A program made the translations under genes and the position numbers. The notes below the pieces were generated by a model, which saw only the letters and a program-made list of their open reading frames with translations, was not told the origin of the DNA and did not search any database. Positions 27,376 through 35,764 of a stretch of DNA of 64,000 nt are shown piece after piece (within the stretch, counting starts at the first letter, position 1; each line of letters opens with the position of its first letter). This stretch comes from Maribacter thermophilus (GTDB lineage Bacteria > Bacteroidota > Bacteroidia > Flavobacteriales > Flavobacteriaceae): assembly GCF_001020565.1 (NCBI RefSeq), contig NZ_LDAS01000001.1, positions 3,310,520 through 3,374,519 on the forward strand, written 5' to 3'.

Positions 27376-28923
27376 TTAATATATTGTTTTGCCGTCTTTA
27401 TTCTTAAAACGGTATTCTAGATACGTATACGCATCTCTAGGTTGAATTCTGATCCATCTTTTGTGTTCCAAGAACCACTTGAAACGAATAGAAGGGAATC
27501 CTTTGGTAATGTAGGCTGCAATGAAAGGATGTAAATTTAGTGTTATACTATTGTCTTTGGCAGGTCCTTTCAAGAGACGTTCTAGGTCTACATTTATTTT
27601 GTCTATCAAAACTATAGGAGCTTCTACCTCCTGTCCAGCGTTATTTGGATTTTTTTCAGTTGTTTTGATATTCATTTCGGGTCTAACACGTTGTCTTGTA
27701 ATCTGTATCAGACCAAATTTACTTGGAGGTAAAATTTTGTGTTTTGCTCGATCGTCCTTCATCTCGTCCCTGAGATGTTCGAAGAGCTTTTTTCTATGTT
27801 GTGATTTCACCATATCAATAAAATCAACGACGATAATACCCCCCATATCTCGGAGGCGTAATTGTCTGGCAATTTCTGAAGCGGCCAATAAGTTTACTTC
27901 AAGGGCCGTGTCTTCTTGATTTTTTGCCTTGTTTGATCGGTTACCACTGTTTACGTCTACAACATGTAAAGCTTCGGTATGCTCTATTATTAGATAGGCA
28001 CCTTTGCTCATTGTTGCCGTGCGACCGAACGACGTTTTTATTTGTCGGTCGATTCCGAATTTCTCAAAAATCGGAACATTGGTCGTATAATGTTTTACAA
28101 TAGACTCTTTGCTTGGAGCTATCTCAGCTACGTAGTCTTTTATTTCCGTAAACAGGTTGGCGTCGTCAACATAAATTCCGGTAAAACTATCGTTAAAAAC
28201 ATCTCTTAGTATAGAAGAGGCCCTATTGAGCTCCACTAGCACTTTAGAAGGTGTTTGTGCACGATATAATTTTTTACACATTGCTGACCATTTGTTCAGC
28301 AAGTTTTCTAGATCTTTGTCGAGCTCCGCTACTTTTTTGCCTTCTGCTACGGTTCTGATAATTACCCCGAATCCTTTAGGTTTAATACTTTTTACGAGTC
28401 TTTTTAACCTATCTTTTTCTTCTTTGCTGGCTATCTTTTGAGATACCGAAACACGATCGGAAAAAGGGACCATAACCAAATAACGCCCCGCTATCGAAAG
28501 CTCTGAACTTATTCTTGGTCCTTTGGTGGAAATGGGTTCTTTTACTATTTGAACCAAAAGTGATTGATTGGCTTTTATAACATCTGTTATAACTCCATTC
28601 TTATCAATATCTTTTTCAAACGGAAAGTTCTTTAAGGAATAATCTCTTAGTTTTCCTGAGCTCACTTGTTTTACGAACTTAAGCATTGAGGATAACTGCG
28701 GTCCTAGGTCGTGATAATGCAAGAAAGCATCTTTCTCGTAACCCACATTTACAAATGCGGCGTTCAGACCGGTAACGGGTTTCCGTATTTTGGCCAAAAA
28801 TATATCGCCAACGGAAAAATTGTTGTTGTCCTCCTCTTTATGCAGTTCAGTGAGTTTTCCGTCTTTTAATAAAGCAAAATCAACGGCATCGGAACTAGAT
28901 CTTACGATTAATTCTCTATTCAC
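27376..28923 (-). CDS. rng: Ribonuclease E/G family protein (RNase G)
   Basis: This endoribonuclease processes and degrades RNA. I start at the GTG at 28923 (VNRELIVRSSS), which gives 515 residues. The open frame continues 19 codons further upstream, but the family begins here. An S1 RNA-binding domain runs from about 35 to 130 (GDIFLAKIRKPVTGLNAAF in outline, then FLHYHDLG). The catalytic metal-binding aspartates are in VVDVNSGNRS and IIVVDFIDM. The CPxCxG zinc-link of RNase E is absent, and there is no long C-terminal scaffold. It lies downstream of hup and the 29-residue basic gene on the same strand. Confidence 0.93.
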   Translation of the reverse strand: MNRELIVRSSSDAVDFALLKDGKLTELHKEEDNNNFSVGDIFLAKIRKPVTGLNAAFVNVGYEKDAFLHYHDLGPQLSSMLKFVKQVSSGKLRDYSLKNFPFEKDIDKNGVITDVIKANQSLLVQIVKEPISTKGPRISSELSIAGRYLVMVPFSDRVSVSQKIASKEEKDRLKRLVKSIKPKGFGVIIRTVAEGKKVAELDKDLENLLNKWSAMCKKLYRAQTPSKVLVELNRASSILRDVFNDSFTGIYVDDANLFTEIKDYVAEIAPSKESIVKHYTTNVPIFEKFGIDRQIKTSFGRTATMSKGAYLIIEHTEALHVVDVNSGNRSNKAKNQEDTALEVNLLAASEIARQLRLRDMGGIIVVDFIDMVKSQHRKKLFEHLRDEMKDDRAKHKILPPSKFGLIQITRQRVRPEMNIKTTEKNPNNAGQEVEAPIVLIDKINVDLERLLKGPAKDNSITLNLHPFIAAYITKGFPSIRFKWFLEHKRWIRIQPRDAYTYLEYRFKNKDGKTIY

Positions 28924-29054
28924 CTGAATGTATTTATATCTATCCGACTTTGTGAAAAAGCAGATAAATTGATTAAACAATGCTAGAAACAGATTTGTAC
29001 AAATCTGCCGAGATCTGTCTTAGAGATCTCTATGTCAATGAACGTATTAAAGAG

Positions 29055-29081
29055 AAAAAGTAGTTTTTAAAACTACTTTTT
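29055..29081 (-). terminator. Hairpin at the end of the COX24-like gene
   Basis: A perfect palindrome with 13-bp arms around one T (core AAAAAGTAG and CTACTTTTT) overlaps the stop codon of the tiny gene. It can act as a terminator or as a partial attenuator before rng. Confidence 0.7.
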
Positions 29082-29162
29082 CTTGTGTCGGTTAGCTCTT
29101 CTGCGCTTCTTGCGCTTGTGTGTAGCTACCTTATGTCTTTTTCTTTTCTTACCGCTCGGCAT
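29073..29162 (-). CDS. 29-residue highly basic AURKAIP1/COX24-domain (mS38-like) protein
   Basis: The tiny ORF starts at the ATG at 29162 with MPSGKKRKRHK and ends at a TAG inside a hairpin. Twenty of its 29 residues are Lys, Arg or His. The sequence matches the short conserved proteins of Bacteroidota assigned to the AURKAIP1/COX24 C-terminal domain, whose mitochondrial member mS38 is part of the small ribosomal subunit. It is therefore probably a small ribosome-associated protein. It lies 20 bp downstream of hup and is likely cotranscribed with it. It is too short for most gene finders. Translation is inferred from pattern only. Confidence 0.82.
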   Translation of the reverse strand: MPSGKKRKRHKVATHKRKKRRRANRHKKK

Positions 29163-29182
29163 AAAGTTCTTTTTTTAAATTA

Positions 29183-29473
29183 TTACTTAACTTGTACATT
29201 ACTCTTTACTCCTTCAACAAAAACCTTGGCAGGTTTAAATGCAGGAATGTTGTGTGCGGGGATCTTAATCGTAGTATTCTTAGAGATGTTCCTGCCAGTT
29301 TTTTCTGCTCTGGTCTTAATGATAAAACTGCCAAAACCTCTTAAATATACATTGTCTCCACTCTCCAAAGAAGTTTTAACTTCTTCCATAAAGGATTCTA
29401 CTGTTGCCTGTACATCTCCTTTTTCAATTCCCAGTTTGTCTGAGATCTTCGATACAATTTCCGCTTTCGTCAT
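29183..29473 (-). CDS. hup: HU-family DNA-binding protein
   Basis: The 96-residue nucleoid protein shows the HU/IHF pattern: MTKAEIVSKISDKLG, a dimerisation helix with VESFMEEVKTSLESGD, the LRGFGSF turn, and a beta-arm with RNISKNTTIKIPAHNIPAFK in outline. The arm holds the DNA-intercalating proline. It binds and bends DNA without strong sequence preference. A -7-like element (TATATTTG, minus strand, 29511-29518) lies about 38 bp upstream. It heads a cluster with the mS38-like gene and possibly rng. mutY is divergent. Confidence 0.95.
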   Translation of the reverse strand: MTKAEIVSKISDKLGIEKGDVQATVESFMEEVKTSLESGDNVYLRGFGSFIIKTRAEKTGRNISKNTTIKIPAHNIPAFKPAKVFVEGVKSNVQVK

Positions 29474-29599
29474 CTTACAATATTAGGTTTTCTGTATTTT
29501 TTTCGGGTTGCAAATATATAAATTAAATTCAATCTTTCTTTCTAAAGGACTAATTTTAAGTATATAAACTGCTACATTTATCACTTAGTATTAAAGTAG

Positions 29600-30649
29600 A
29601 TGTCTTTTTCAGAGAAAATCTTGGCTTGGTATCGCCAAAATAAAAGGGAATTGCCTTGGCGAAACACTATAGATCCTTATAAAATATGGTTGTCCGAAAT
29701 TATGCTTCAGCAAACAAGGGTCGCACAAGGAATACCGTATTACAATAAGTTTGTAGATGCTTTTCCAACGGTATATGATTTGTCCGCAGCAAAAGAAGAG
29801 GAGGTATTAAAATTATGGCAGGGTCTTGGTTACTATTCCCGCGCCAGAAATTTACATGCGGCGGCTAAAATGGTCGTTGAGGAGTTCAATGGTGTTTTTC
29901 CCACTTCTTATAAAGAACTCATAACCTTAAAAGGGGTGGGCGATTATACTGCCAGTGCCATAGCTTCTATTTGTTACAATGCCCCACATGCGGTTGTAGA
30001 TGGCAATGTATATAGGGTGCTAGCACGATATTTTGGTGTTGAAACACCCATAAACAGTACTTCGGGGATAAGGTATTTTAAAGAACTGGCCCAGGAGTTG
30101 CTTCATGAGACCAATATAAGGGACTATAACCAAGGTGTTATGGAGTTTGGGGCCATACAATGTACACCTCAAAGCCCCACTTGTAACTCTTGTCCTTTAA
30201 ACGATAGTTGTATTGCTTTAAAAGATGAAAAGGTTAAAGAATTGCCTGTTAAAATTAAAAAGACAAAAATAAGGAAGCGATACTTTAATTATTTAATACC
30301 TATATATAAGGATGGTAATAATGAAAGATATACCTTGCTTAGGCAGCGGCGTGGAAAAGGTATATGGCAAAATTTGTGGGAGTTTCCATTACTGGAATCC
30401 GATCGGGAAATAGGATTAGCGAGTATAGAAGAAAAATATAGCGAAGTTGTAGAAACTTCTGGGGTGCATAAAATAACATTGTACAATGATAGTTTTATTG
30501 TACACAAACTGTCGCACCAACATTTGTATACCAAATTTTGGGTTTTAGAAGGCACGGATAGGCTTAAAGAAGGAATAAATGTTTCTGAACTTGACAATTA
30601 TGCGGTACCTGTTTTACTTGCAGATTTTATGAAAACATTTAAATTTTAG
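29600..30649 (+). CDS. mutY: A/G-specific adenine glycosylase
   Basis: MutY removes adenine opposite 8-oxoguanine. The 349-residue protein is full length. It has the LPWR start segment, SEIMLQQTRV with catalytic Glu33, the helix-hairpin-helix LKGVGDYTASAIAS, and catalytic Asp134 in VVDGNVYRV. The [4Fe-4S] cluster ligands Cys188, Cys195, Cys198 and Cys204 have the canonical C-x6-C-x2-C-x5-C spacing. The C-terminal ~120 residues form the NUDIX-like 8-oxoG recognition domain. It opens a four-gene run, mutY-ssb-gldE-gldD, with short gaps. Confidence 0.97.
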   Translation: MSFSEKILAWYRQNKRELPWRNTIDPYKIWLSEIMLQQTRVAQGIPYYNKFVDAFPTVYDLSAAKEEEVLKLWQGLGYYSRARNLHAAAKMVVEEFNGVFPTSYKELITLKGVGDYTASAIASICYNAPHAVVDGNVYRVLARYFGVETPINSTSGIRYFKELAQELLHETNIRDYNQGVMEFGAIQCTPQSPTCNSCPLNDSCIALKDEKVKELPVKIKKTKIRKRYFNYLIPIYKDGNNERYTLLRQRRGKGIWQNLWEFPLLESDREIGLASIEEKYSEVVETSGVHKITLYNDSFIVHKLSHQHLYTKFWVLEGTDRLKEGINVSELDNYAVPVLLADFMKTFKF

Positions 30650-30674
30650 TACTTTTGAACATTAGACAAAAATT

Positions 30675-31133
30675 ATGAGCGGTACATTAAATAAAGTGAT
30701 GCTAATTGGGCATCTGGGAGATGAGGTCAAGATGCATTATTTTGAGGGTGGCGGCAGTATTGGTCGGTTTCCTTTAGCTACCAACGAAACCTATACGAAC
30801 AAGCAGACAGGAGAACGTGTTACCAATACAGATTGGCATAATATCGTAGTAAGGAACAAGGCTGCCGAAATATGTGAAAAATATTTGAGCAAGGGAGATA
30901 AGGTATATGTGGAAGGAAGGCTTAAAAACAGGCAATGGCAGGGCGAGGACGGTAACACAAGGTATACCACCGAAGTACATGTACAAGACTTCACTTTTTT
31001 AAGTACAAAAAAGGAGAGCATGTCCAATAGTGGGCCCCAACCATCGCAGCCACAGAATACCGGTGAAGAAAGAACCCCCGCGAAAACTACCCCACCGTTA
31101 AATCAGCCGGAAGATGACGATTTACCATTCTAA
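30675..31133 (+). CDS. ssb: Single-stranded DNA-binding protein
   Basis: SSB coats single-stranded DNA during replication and repair. The 152-residue protein has an OB fold (1-105: MLIGHLGDEVKM, RFPLATNETY, VYVEGRLKNRQW). A Gln/Pro-rich linker follows, and then the acidic tip DDDLPF (147-152) that recruits partner proteins. It lies 25 bp after mutY and 20 bp before gldE. The repair gene and the gliding genes share this order in other Flavobacteriia, to my knowledge. Confidence 0.96.
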   Translation: MSGTLNKVMLIGHLGDEVKMHYFEGGGSIGRFPLATNETYTNKQTGERVTNTDWHNIVVRNKAAEICEKYLSKGDKVYVEGRLKNRQWQGEDGNTRYTTEVHVQDFTFLSTKKESMSNSGPQPSQPQNTGEERTPAKTTPPLNQPEDDDLPF

Positions 31134-31153
31134 CATTTTATAAAGAAGAATAA

Positions 31154-32482
31154 TTGGACCCTGGCCCCTATAGTTTGGTTTTAAATTTTATGGCGATGGA
31201 CGGAGCTTTTGCGCTCAATATTGCCATGCTTATAGTTTTACTCTTGTGCTCTGCCCTTATTTCTGGTGCTGAAGTGGCTCTTTTTGGCTTGTCTGTCACA
31301 GAAATAAATAAGATTCGTGAAGAAAAGACGGACAAAAGCGGTATTTTAATTAAACTCTTAGAACGCCCCAAAAAATTATTGGCGACCATATTAATCGCCA
31401 ATAATGCCATTAATATCGGGGTCGTATTACTTTTTAACCTTATTGGCGACACCTTGTTCTCTAATATAGACAAGGTGTTGTTCAATATTGTATCGGTGCG
31501 ATTTTTACTGGAGGTCGTCGTCGCTACCTTTTTAATATTGATGTTCGGTGAGATTCTGCCAAAAGTGTATGCCAATAGAAATAGATTGAGCTTTTCTTAT
31601 TTTATGGCCTACCCCATAAAAGTATTGGACTTTTTGTTTTCGCCGTTGAGCCTGCCCATGCGCTCCGGTACTATTTTTTTGTACAAAAAGTTAGGTAAAG
31701 AAAAATCCAGTTTAAGTGTGGATCAATTATCGCAGGCTTTAGAGCTTACCTCCGATGGTGATACGACCAAGGAAGAGCAAAAAATTCTCGAGGGTATTGT
31801 ATCCTTTGGAAACACCGATACCAAGCAGGTAATGTGCCCGCGGATCGATATTTTTTCACTAAATGACCAAATGAAGTTTTCAGAGGTTCTAGAAGAGATA
31901 AAAAAGCACGGATATTCTAGAATTCCTGTATTTTCAGAGAATATAGATAATGTTCTGGGTGTTCTGTACGTCAAGGATCTTTTACCCTATTTAGACCGTA
32001 AATCCTTTAATTGGTTAACCTTGATAAGAGAACCTTATTTTGTTCCCGAGAACAAAAAACTAGATGATCTATTGGCCGATTTTCAGGCCAAGAAAAACCA
32101 TTTGGCTATTGTTGTGGACGAATATGGGGGTACTTCGGGTATTGTTTCCTTAGAAGATATTATAGAGGAGATTGTTGGTGATATCAGTGATGAGTTCGAT
32201 GATGAGGACTTGGTTTTTTCCAAATTGGACGATTATAATTATGTGTTCGAAGGTAAAACTACCTTAAAGGACTTTTACAGGGTCATAAAATTAGAAGACG
32301 AGGATATTTTTGAAAACAATAAAGGAGAGTCAGAAACTATTGCAGGTTTTGTTCTGGAAATGGCGGGTAGTTTTCCTAAAAGAGGAGAAGAAATAACGTT
32401 TGAGAATTATAGATTTGTAGTGGAAAGTTTTGATAAGAAAAGACTAAAACAAATTAAAGTAACATTACCACATGAAGCTTAG
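31154..32482 (+). CDS. gldE: Gliding motility-associated protein GldE (CNNM/CBS-domain family)
   Basis: GldE is an inner-membrane protein that supports gliding motility and stabilises GldD-related machinery. I use the TTG at 31154 (start DPGPYSLVLN, preceded by AAGAAG). The ATG at 31190 is the alternative. The 442-residue protein has a DUF21/CNNM membrane domain (about 20-190), a pair of CBS domains (about 210-340, with KHGYSRIPVF and VVDEYGGTSGIVSLEDIIEEI in part), and a CorC/HlyC C-terminal domain. The identification rests on synteny with gldD, which overlaps its end by 11 bp. On its own it could be called a hemolysin/magnesium-transport family protein. Confidence 0.9.
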   Translation: MDPGPYSLVLNFMAMDGAFALNIAMLIVLLLCSALISGAEVALFGLSVTEINKIREEKTDKSGILIKLLERPKKLLATILIANNAINIGVVLLFNLIGDTLFSNIDKVLFNIVSVRFLLEVVVATFLILMFGEILPKVYANRNRLSFSYFMAYPIKVLDFLFSPLSLPMRSGTIFLYKKLGKEKSSLSVDQLSQALELTSDGDTTKEEQKILEGIVSFGNTDTKQVMCPRIDIFSLNDQMKFSEVLEEIKKHGYSRIPVFSENIDNVLGVLYVKDLLPYLDRKSFNWLTLIREPYFVPENKKLDDLLADFQAKKNHLAIVVDEYGGTSGIVSLEDIIEEIVGDISDEFDDEDLVFSKLDDYNYVFEGKTTLKDFYRVIKLEDEDIFENNKGESETIAGFVLEMAGSFPKRGEEITFENYRFVVESFDKKRLKQIKVTLPHEA

Positions 32483-33026
32483 ACCAGTTATACTATTTGT
32501 GTGCCTTTTATCTATTGTTTATAGTTGTAACGAAGAAGCTATCCCTAAGCCCAAGGCGCAAATACGACTAGAATACCCAGAAGGTAAGAATGTACCTTTG
32601 GAAACAGAGAATTTTAAATTTGAGTACAACGAGTTTGCCAGGGCCGATATCAATAAAAACAGTGCTTTTACCTTAGAATATCCTGAAATGAAAGGGGCTA
32701 TTTTCTTAAGCTACAAGAAAGTGGAGGGCGACATAGATAAATTGATCATAGATGCCAAAAAACTTAGTTATGAGCATGCGATAAAGGCGGATAATATTGT
32801 AGAACAACCCTATATAAATCCGGATAAAAAGGTGTATGGGGCTTTGTTCGAAGTGCAGGGTAACGCAGCTTCGCAATCACAGTTTTTTGTTACCGATAGT
32901 ACAGAGCATTTTTTGACCGGCTCGGTATATTTTTATGCCAAGCCCAATTACGATTCAATTTTACCGGCAGCCGCATACCTTCAAAATGATATGCGTAGAA
33001 TTATAGAGACGTTGGAGTGGAAATAA
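32472..33026 (+). CDS. gldD: Gliding motility lipoprotein GldD
   Basis: The 184-residue lipoprotein has a signal ending in the lipobox VYSC (Cys19). Visible features such as the IRLEYP segment near 34, the EYNEFARADI segment near 59 and FFVTDSTEHFLTGSVYFYA near 138 match GldD of gliding Bacteroidota, which is needed for motility and for type IX secretion in Flavobacterium. It overlaps the 3' end of gldE by 11 bp, so translation is coupled. No other gld or por genes are in the window. Confidence 0.93.
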   Translation: MKLRPVILFVCLLSIVYSCNEEAIPKPKAQIRLEYPEGKNVPLETENFKFEYNEFARADINKNSAFTLEYPEMKGAIFLSYKKVEGDIDKLIIDAKKLSYEHAIKADNIVEQPYINPDKKVYGALFEVQGNAASQSQFFVTDSTEHFLTGSVYFYAKPNYDSILPAAAYLQNDMRRIIETLEWK

Positions 33027-33039
33027 TAAAGTGTTGATT

Positions 33040-33987
33040 ATGGATAAAAAAGTATTGTTGGATAGCCATAAAAGAATAAGTCCATATATCCATAATACCC
33101 CGGTTTTAACCTCTAGGTTGATTAATAAGATAGTAGGGGCGGAAGTTTATTTTAAAACAGAAAATTTTCAACGGGCCGGGGCCTTTAAAATCAGGGGTGC
33201 TACCAATGCCATATTGCAATTGTCCGACGAGCAAAGGGCAAAAGGGGTGGTTACCCATTCTTCGGGCAATTTCGCACAGGCTGTTTCTTTGGCGGCCGAA
33301 AGTTTAGGCGTGACTGCGCATATAGTAATGCCCGAGTCTGCTCCGAAGGTAAAAAAGAACGGGGTTTTAGAATATGGCGGCATTATTCATGAATGTGAGT
33401 CTACATTAGAGGCTAGACAGGCGACCGCAGATCGTATAGCTAAAGAAACCGGAGCTGTTTTTTTACACCCTTCCAATGATATGGATGTGATTATAGGTCA
33501 AGGTACGGCCACTATGGAGCTTTTGGCTGAACAACCGGATTTGAATATGCTTTTTTGTCCAATCGGTGGAGGAGGGCTTATAGCGGGTTCTGCCTTGGCG
33601 GCAAAGTATTTTGGTGGTAATTGTAAAGTAATTGCAGGTGAGCCTTTTGAAGCGGACGATGCCTATAGGTCCATGTTAAGTGGAAAAATCGAAGGGAATG
33701 AAACCGTAAATACAATAGCCGATGGTTTAAAAACAAATTTGGGGGATAAGAACTTTCCTATAATCAAAGAGCTTGTTTCAAAGATTGTGAGAGTTAAGGA
33801 AGACGAGATCATAGCTGCCATGAAGTTGGTCTGGGAGCGAATGAAAATTATAATAGAGCCATCAAGTGCCGTTGCGGTGGCAGCATTGATCCATGAGTCA
33901 AGAAGAGACTCTGATTTTTTTAGTGGAAAAAAAATAGGAGTAATAATTTCTGGAGGTAATGTAGATCTGGGTCAATTGCCTTTTTAA
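33040..33987 (+). CDS. PLP-dependent threonine/serine dehydratase family protein
   Basis: The fold-type II PLP enzyme has 315 residues from the ATG at 33040. A GTG at 33031 adds only three. The PLP lysine is Lys50 in FQRAGAFKIRGA, followed by the SSGNFAQ loop (74-80) and the phosphate-binding PIGGGGLIAGS. It resembles catabolic threonine deaminase and serine racemase, which make 2-oxobutyrate or pyruvate, or interconvert serine isomers. There is no C-terminal ACT domain, so feedback control like IlvA is not expected. It follows gldD by 13 bp and abuts an MBL-fold gene (stop then ATG). Confidence 0.88.
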   Translation: MDKKVLLDSHKRISPYIHNTPVLTSRLINKIVGAEVYFKTENFQRAGAFKIRGATNAILQLSDEQRAKGVVTHSSGNFAQAVSLAAESLGVTAHIVMPESAPKVKKNGVLEYGGIIHECESTLEARQATADRIAKETGAVFLHPSNDMDVIIGQGTATMELLAEQPDLNMLFCPIGGGGLIAGSALAAKYFGGNCKVIAGEPFEADDAYRSMLSGKIEGNETVNTIADGLKTNLGDKNFPIIKELVSKIVRVKEDEIIAAMKLVWERMKIIIEPSSAVAVAALIHESRRDSDFFSGKKIGVIISGGNVDLGQLPF

Positions 33988-35127
33988 ATGAAAAAACTCA
34001 AGAGTGTTTTAAAGAAGATGGTACTGACGGTGGTTGCGATTTTGGTGGTTTTGGTATTGGTTGGGGTGCTGTTCGTAAATCTGAGCCCAGAATTTGGAGG
34101 TTCGCCCACCAAGGCTCAAAAAGAGAGGTTTAAGAAGTCCGATAATTTTAAGGACGGTGTGTTTGTCAACCTTGGTGATGTTAAGATGAAAATGGGGTTT
34201 GATGCCTATTTAAAAGGTATTAAAGGATATTTTTCTCCGCAGCCCAATGCTATTCCCTCTAAAAATGTTTCCGTCTCAAAAATAGATTCTTTAGAAGTAG
34301 CAAGGTATACAGGGGCAGCCAGATTGGTTTGGTTTGGGCACTCTACATTTCTTTTGCAATTGCAAGGCAAGAACATATTGTTAGATCCTATGCTGGGTAG
34401 TGTTCCTGCGCCGAACCCTATGTTGGGAGGTAAGAGATTCAGCGAAAATTTACCAATAGATATTGAGCGCTTGCCAGAAATTGATGCGGTCATTTTTTCA
34501 CATGACCATTACGACCATCTTGATTATGGTTCTGTACAACTCTTAAAGAATAGGGTAAAAATGTTTTACACGCCATTGGGTGTTGGGGCGCATTTAATGG
34601 AGTGGGGAGTAAAAGAAAATCGGATTGTTGAATTGGACTGGTGGGACGAAGTGCAGTTCGATGACATAAGGTTAAAATGTACGCCCGCGCAACATTTTTC
34701 TGGTAGGGGATTGTCCGATCGTGGAAAAACCCTGTGGAGCGGTTGGGTCATACAATCCGATAGTTCCAATATTTTCTTTAGTGGTGATAGTGGTTATGGA
34801 AGCCATTTTAAAGAGATTGGAGAAAAATACGGTCCGTTTGATTTTGCTATGTTAGAGTGTGGGCAATACAACGAACTGTGGAAAGAAATACATATGATGC
34901 CGGAGCAAACGGCCCAAGCTGGGCTAGATGTAAGGGCAAATAAAATTATGCCTATTCATTGGGGAGCTTTTAAATTGGCAATGCATCCGTGGACAGAGCC
35001 CGTGCAAAGAGTGTTTAAAAAAGCAAAAGAATTAGGTGTACCCGTCACTACCCCTAGAATAGGAGAAATCTTTTATTTGGACAGTACTGCTATTTCCAAT
35101 GAAGAATGGTGGAAAGATTTTAATTAG
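33988..35127 (+). CDS. Membrane-anchored MBL-fold metallohydrolase (NAPE-PLD/UlaG-like)
   Basis: The 379-residue protein has one N-terminal transmembrane helix (11-31) and an extracytoplasmic or membrane-bound hydrolase domain. The metallo-beta-lactamase motif HDHYDH lies at 172-177, with GHSTFLLQ (117-124) before it. Later metal ligands are in PAQHFSG, FFSGDSGYG and MPIHWGAF. The arrangement is that of NAPE-PLD-like phosphodiesterases. The substrate is probably a phospholipid or phosphodiester (inference). It starts directly after the dehydratase stop, and its 3' end overlaps a convergent lipoprotein gene by 8 bp. Confidence 0.87.
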   Translation: MKKLKSVLKKMVLTVVAILVVLVLVGVLFVNLSPEFGGSPTKAQKERFKKSDNFKDGVFVNLGDVKMKMGFDAYLKGIKGYFSPQPNAIPSKNVSVSKIDSLEVARYTGAARLVWFGHSTFLLQLQGKNILLDPMLGSVPAPNPMLGGKRFSENLPIDIERLPEIDAVIFSHDHYDHLDYGSVQLLKNRVKMFYTPLGVGAHLMEWGVKENRIVELDWWDEVQFDDIRLKCTPAQHFSGRGLSDRGKTLWSGWVIQSDSSNIFFSGDSGYGSHFKEIGEKYGPFDFAMLECGQYNELWKEIHMMPEQTAQAGLDVRANKIMPIHWGAFKLAMHPWTEPVQRVFKKAKELGVPVTTPRIGEIFYLDSTAISNEEWWKDFN

Positions 35128-35560
35128 ATTCTGAAAGAATAGCTTCAGCATTTTTGATGCTGGTATTTATTTTTTCTTTTACCTCTTTTACTTTTGCCTC
35201 CTCTTCGTTCAGCCAAGCCTTTTTTTCGTCGCTTAAGGCTTTACCTTCTAAAATCTCTTCGGCGTCAAAACGATCTCCGAAAGACTGCATCCAATCCATC
35301 ATAGACCTATTGGCCTCCTGTAAATCTCTAACAGCTTTTGCCTGTGGCGATTCGGGGCCTAAAGAATCTGCAAACGGTTTTAACTGGCCTACTAACTTAC
35401 CTAACTGCCCCATTTTAGGCATAACTTCATCATGAATGGCCATTACTTGCTCCATTTGGGTAGGGCCTTCGGTTTGTTTCTCTTCTTTTTGTTCTTTACA
35501 TGAGGTAAGCAAAACTGCTAAAATGAAGAAGAAGGAAACTATTTTATTTTTTGGTGTCAT
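35120..35560 (-). CDS. Small helical lipoprotein of unknown function
   Basis: Starting at the ATG at 35560 gives 146 residues with a lipobox LTSC (Cys21). The frame continues upstream to 35638, but that part is not signal-like. The mature part is almost wholly helical and charged (EEAKVKEVKEKINTSIKNAE in the C-terminal third), with Met-rich stretches. Such proteins are often named viral A-type inclusion protein by automatic annotation, a name without functional meaning. It is probably a periplasmic lipoprotein. It is transcribed alone, convergent with the MBL gene. Confidence 0.7.
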   Translation of the reverse strand: MTPKNKIVSFFFILAVLLTSCKEQKEEKQTEGPTQMEQVMAIHDEVMPKMGQLGKLVGQLKPFADSLGPESPQAKAVRDLQEANRSMMDWMQSFGDRFDAEEILEGKALSDEKKAWLNEEEAKVKEVKEKINTSIKNAEAILSESN

Positions 35561-35716
35561 TTTCTTGTCTTTTATGTGAGGAAAAAATTGTTTGTGTTGG
35601 TAAAGATACCAAATATTAAAAATGTCATAAAGTGTCAATTACAAAAATTATGAAGCCTTTTTATGGCATAAATATTTGTAGCATCTATTGTAGATAGGGT
35701 GTTTTGTTGTTAAAAC

Positions 35717-35748
35717 AAAAAAGCCCACTTTTTAAGTGGGCTTTTTTT
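35717..35748 (-). terminator. Intrinsic terminator after the M16 peptidase pair
   Basis: A stem with AAAAAAGCCCACTT and AAGTGGGCTTTTTT lies 17 bp past the stop at 35765 on the minus strand. Confidence 0.88.
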
Positions 35749-35764
35749 AATATTTGTTTAAAGA

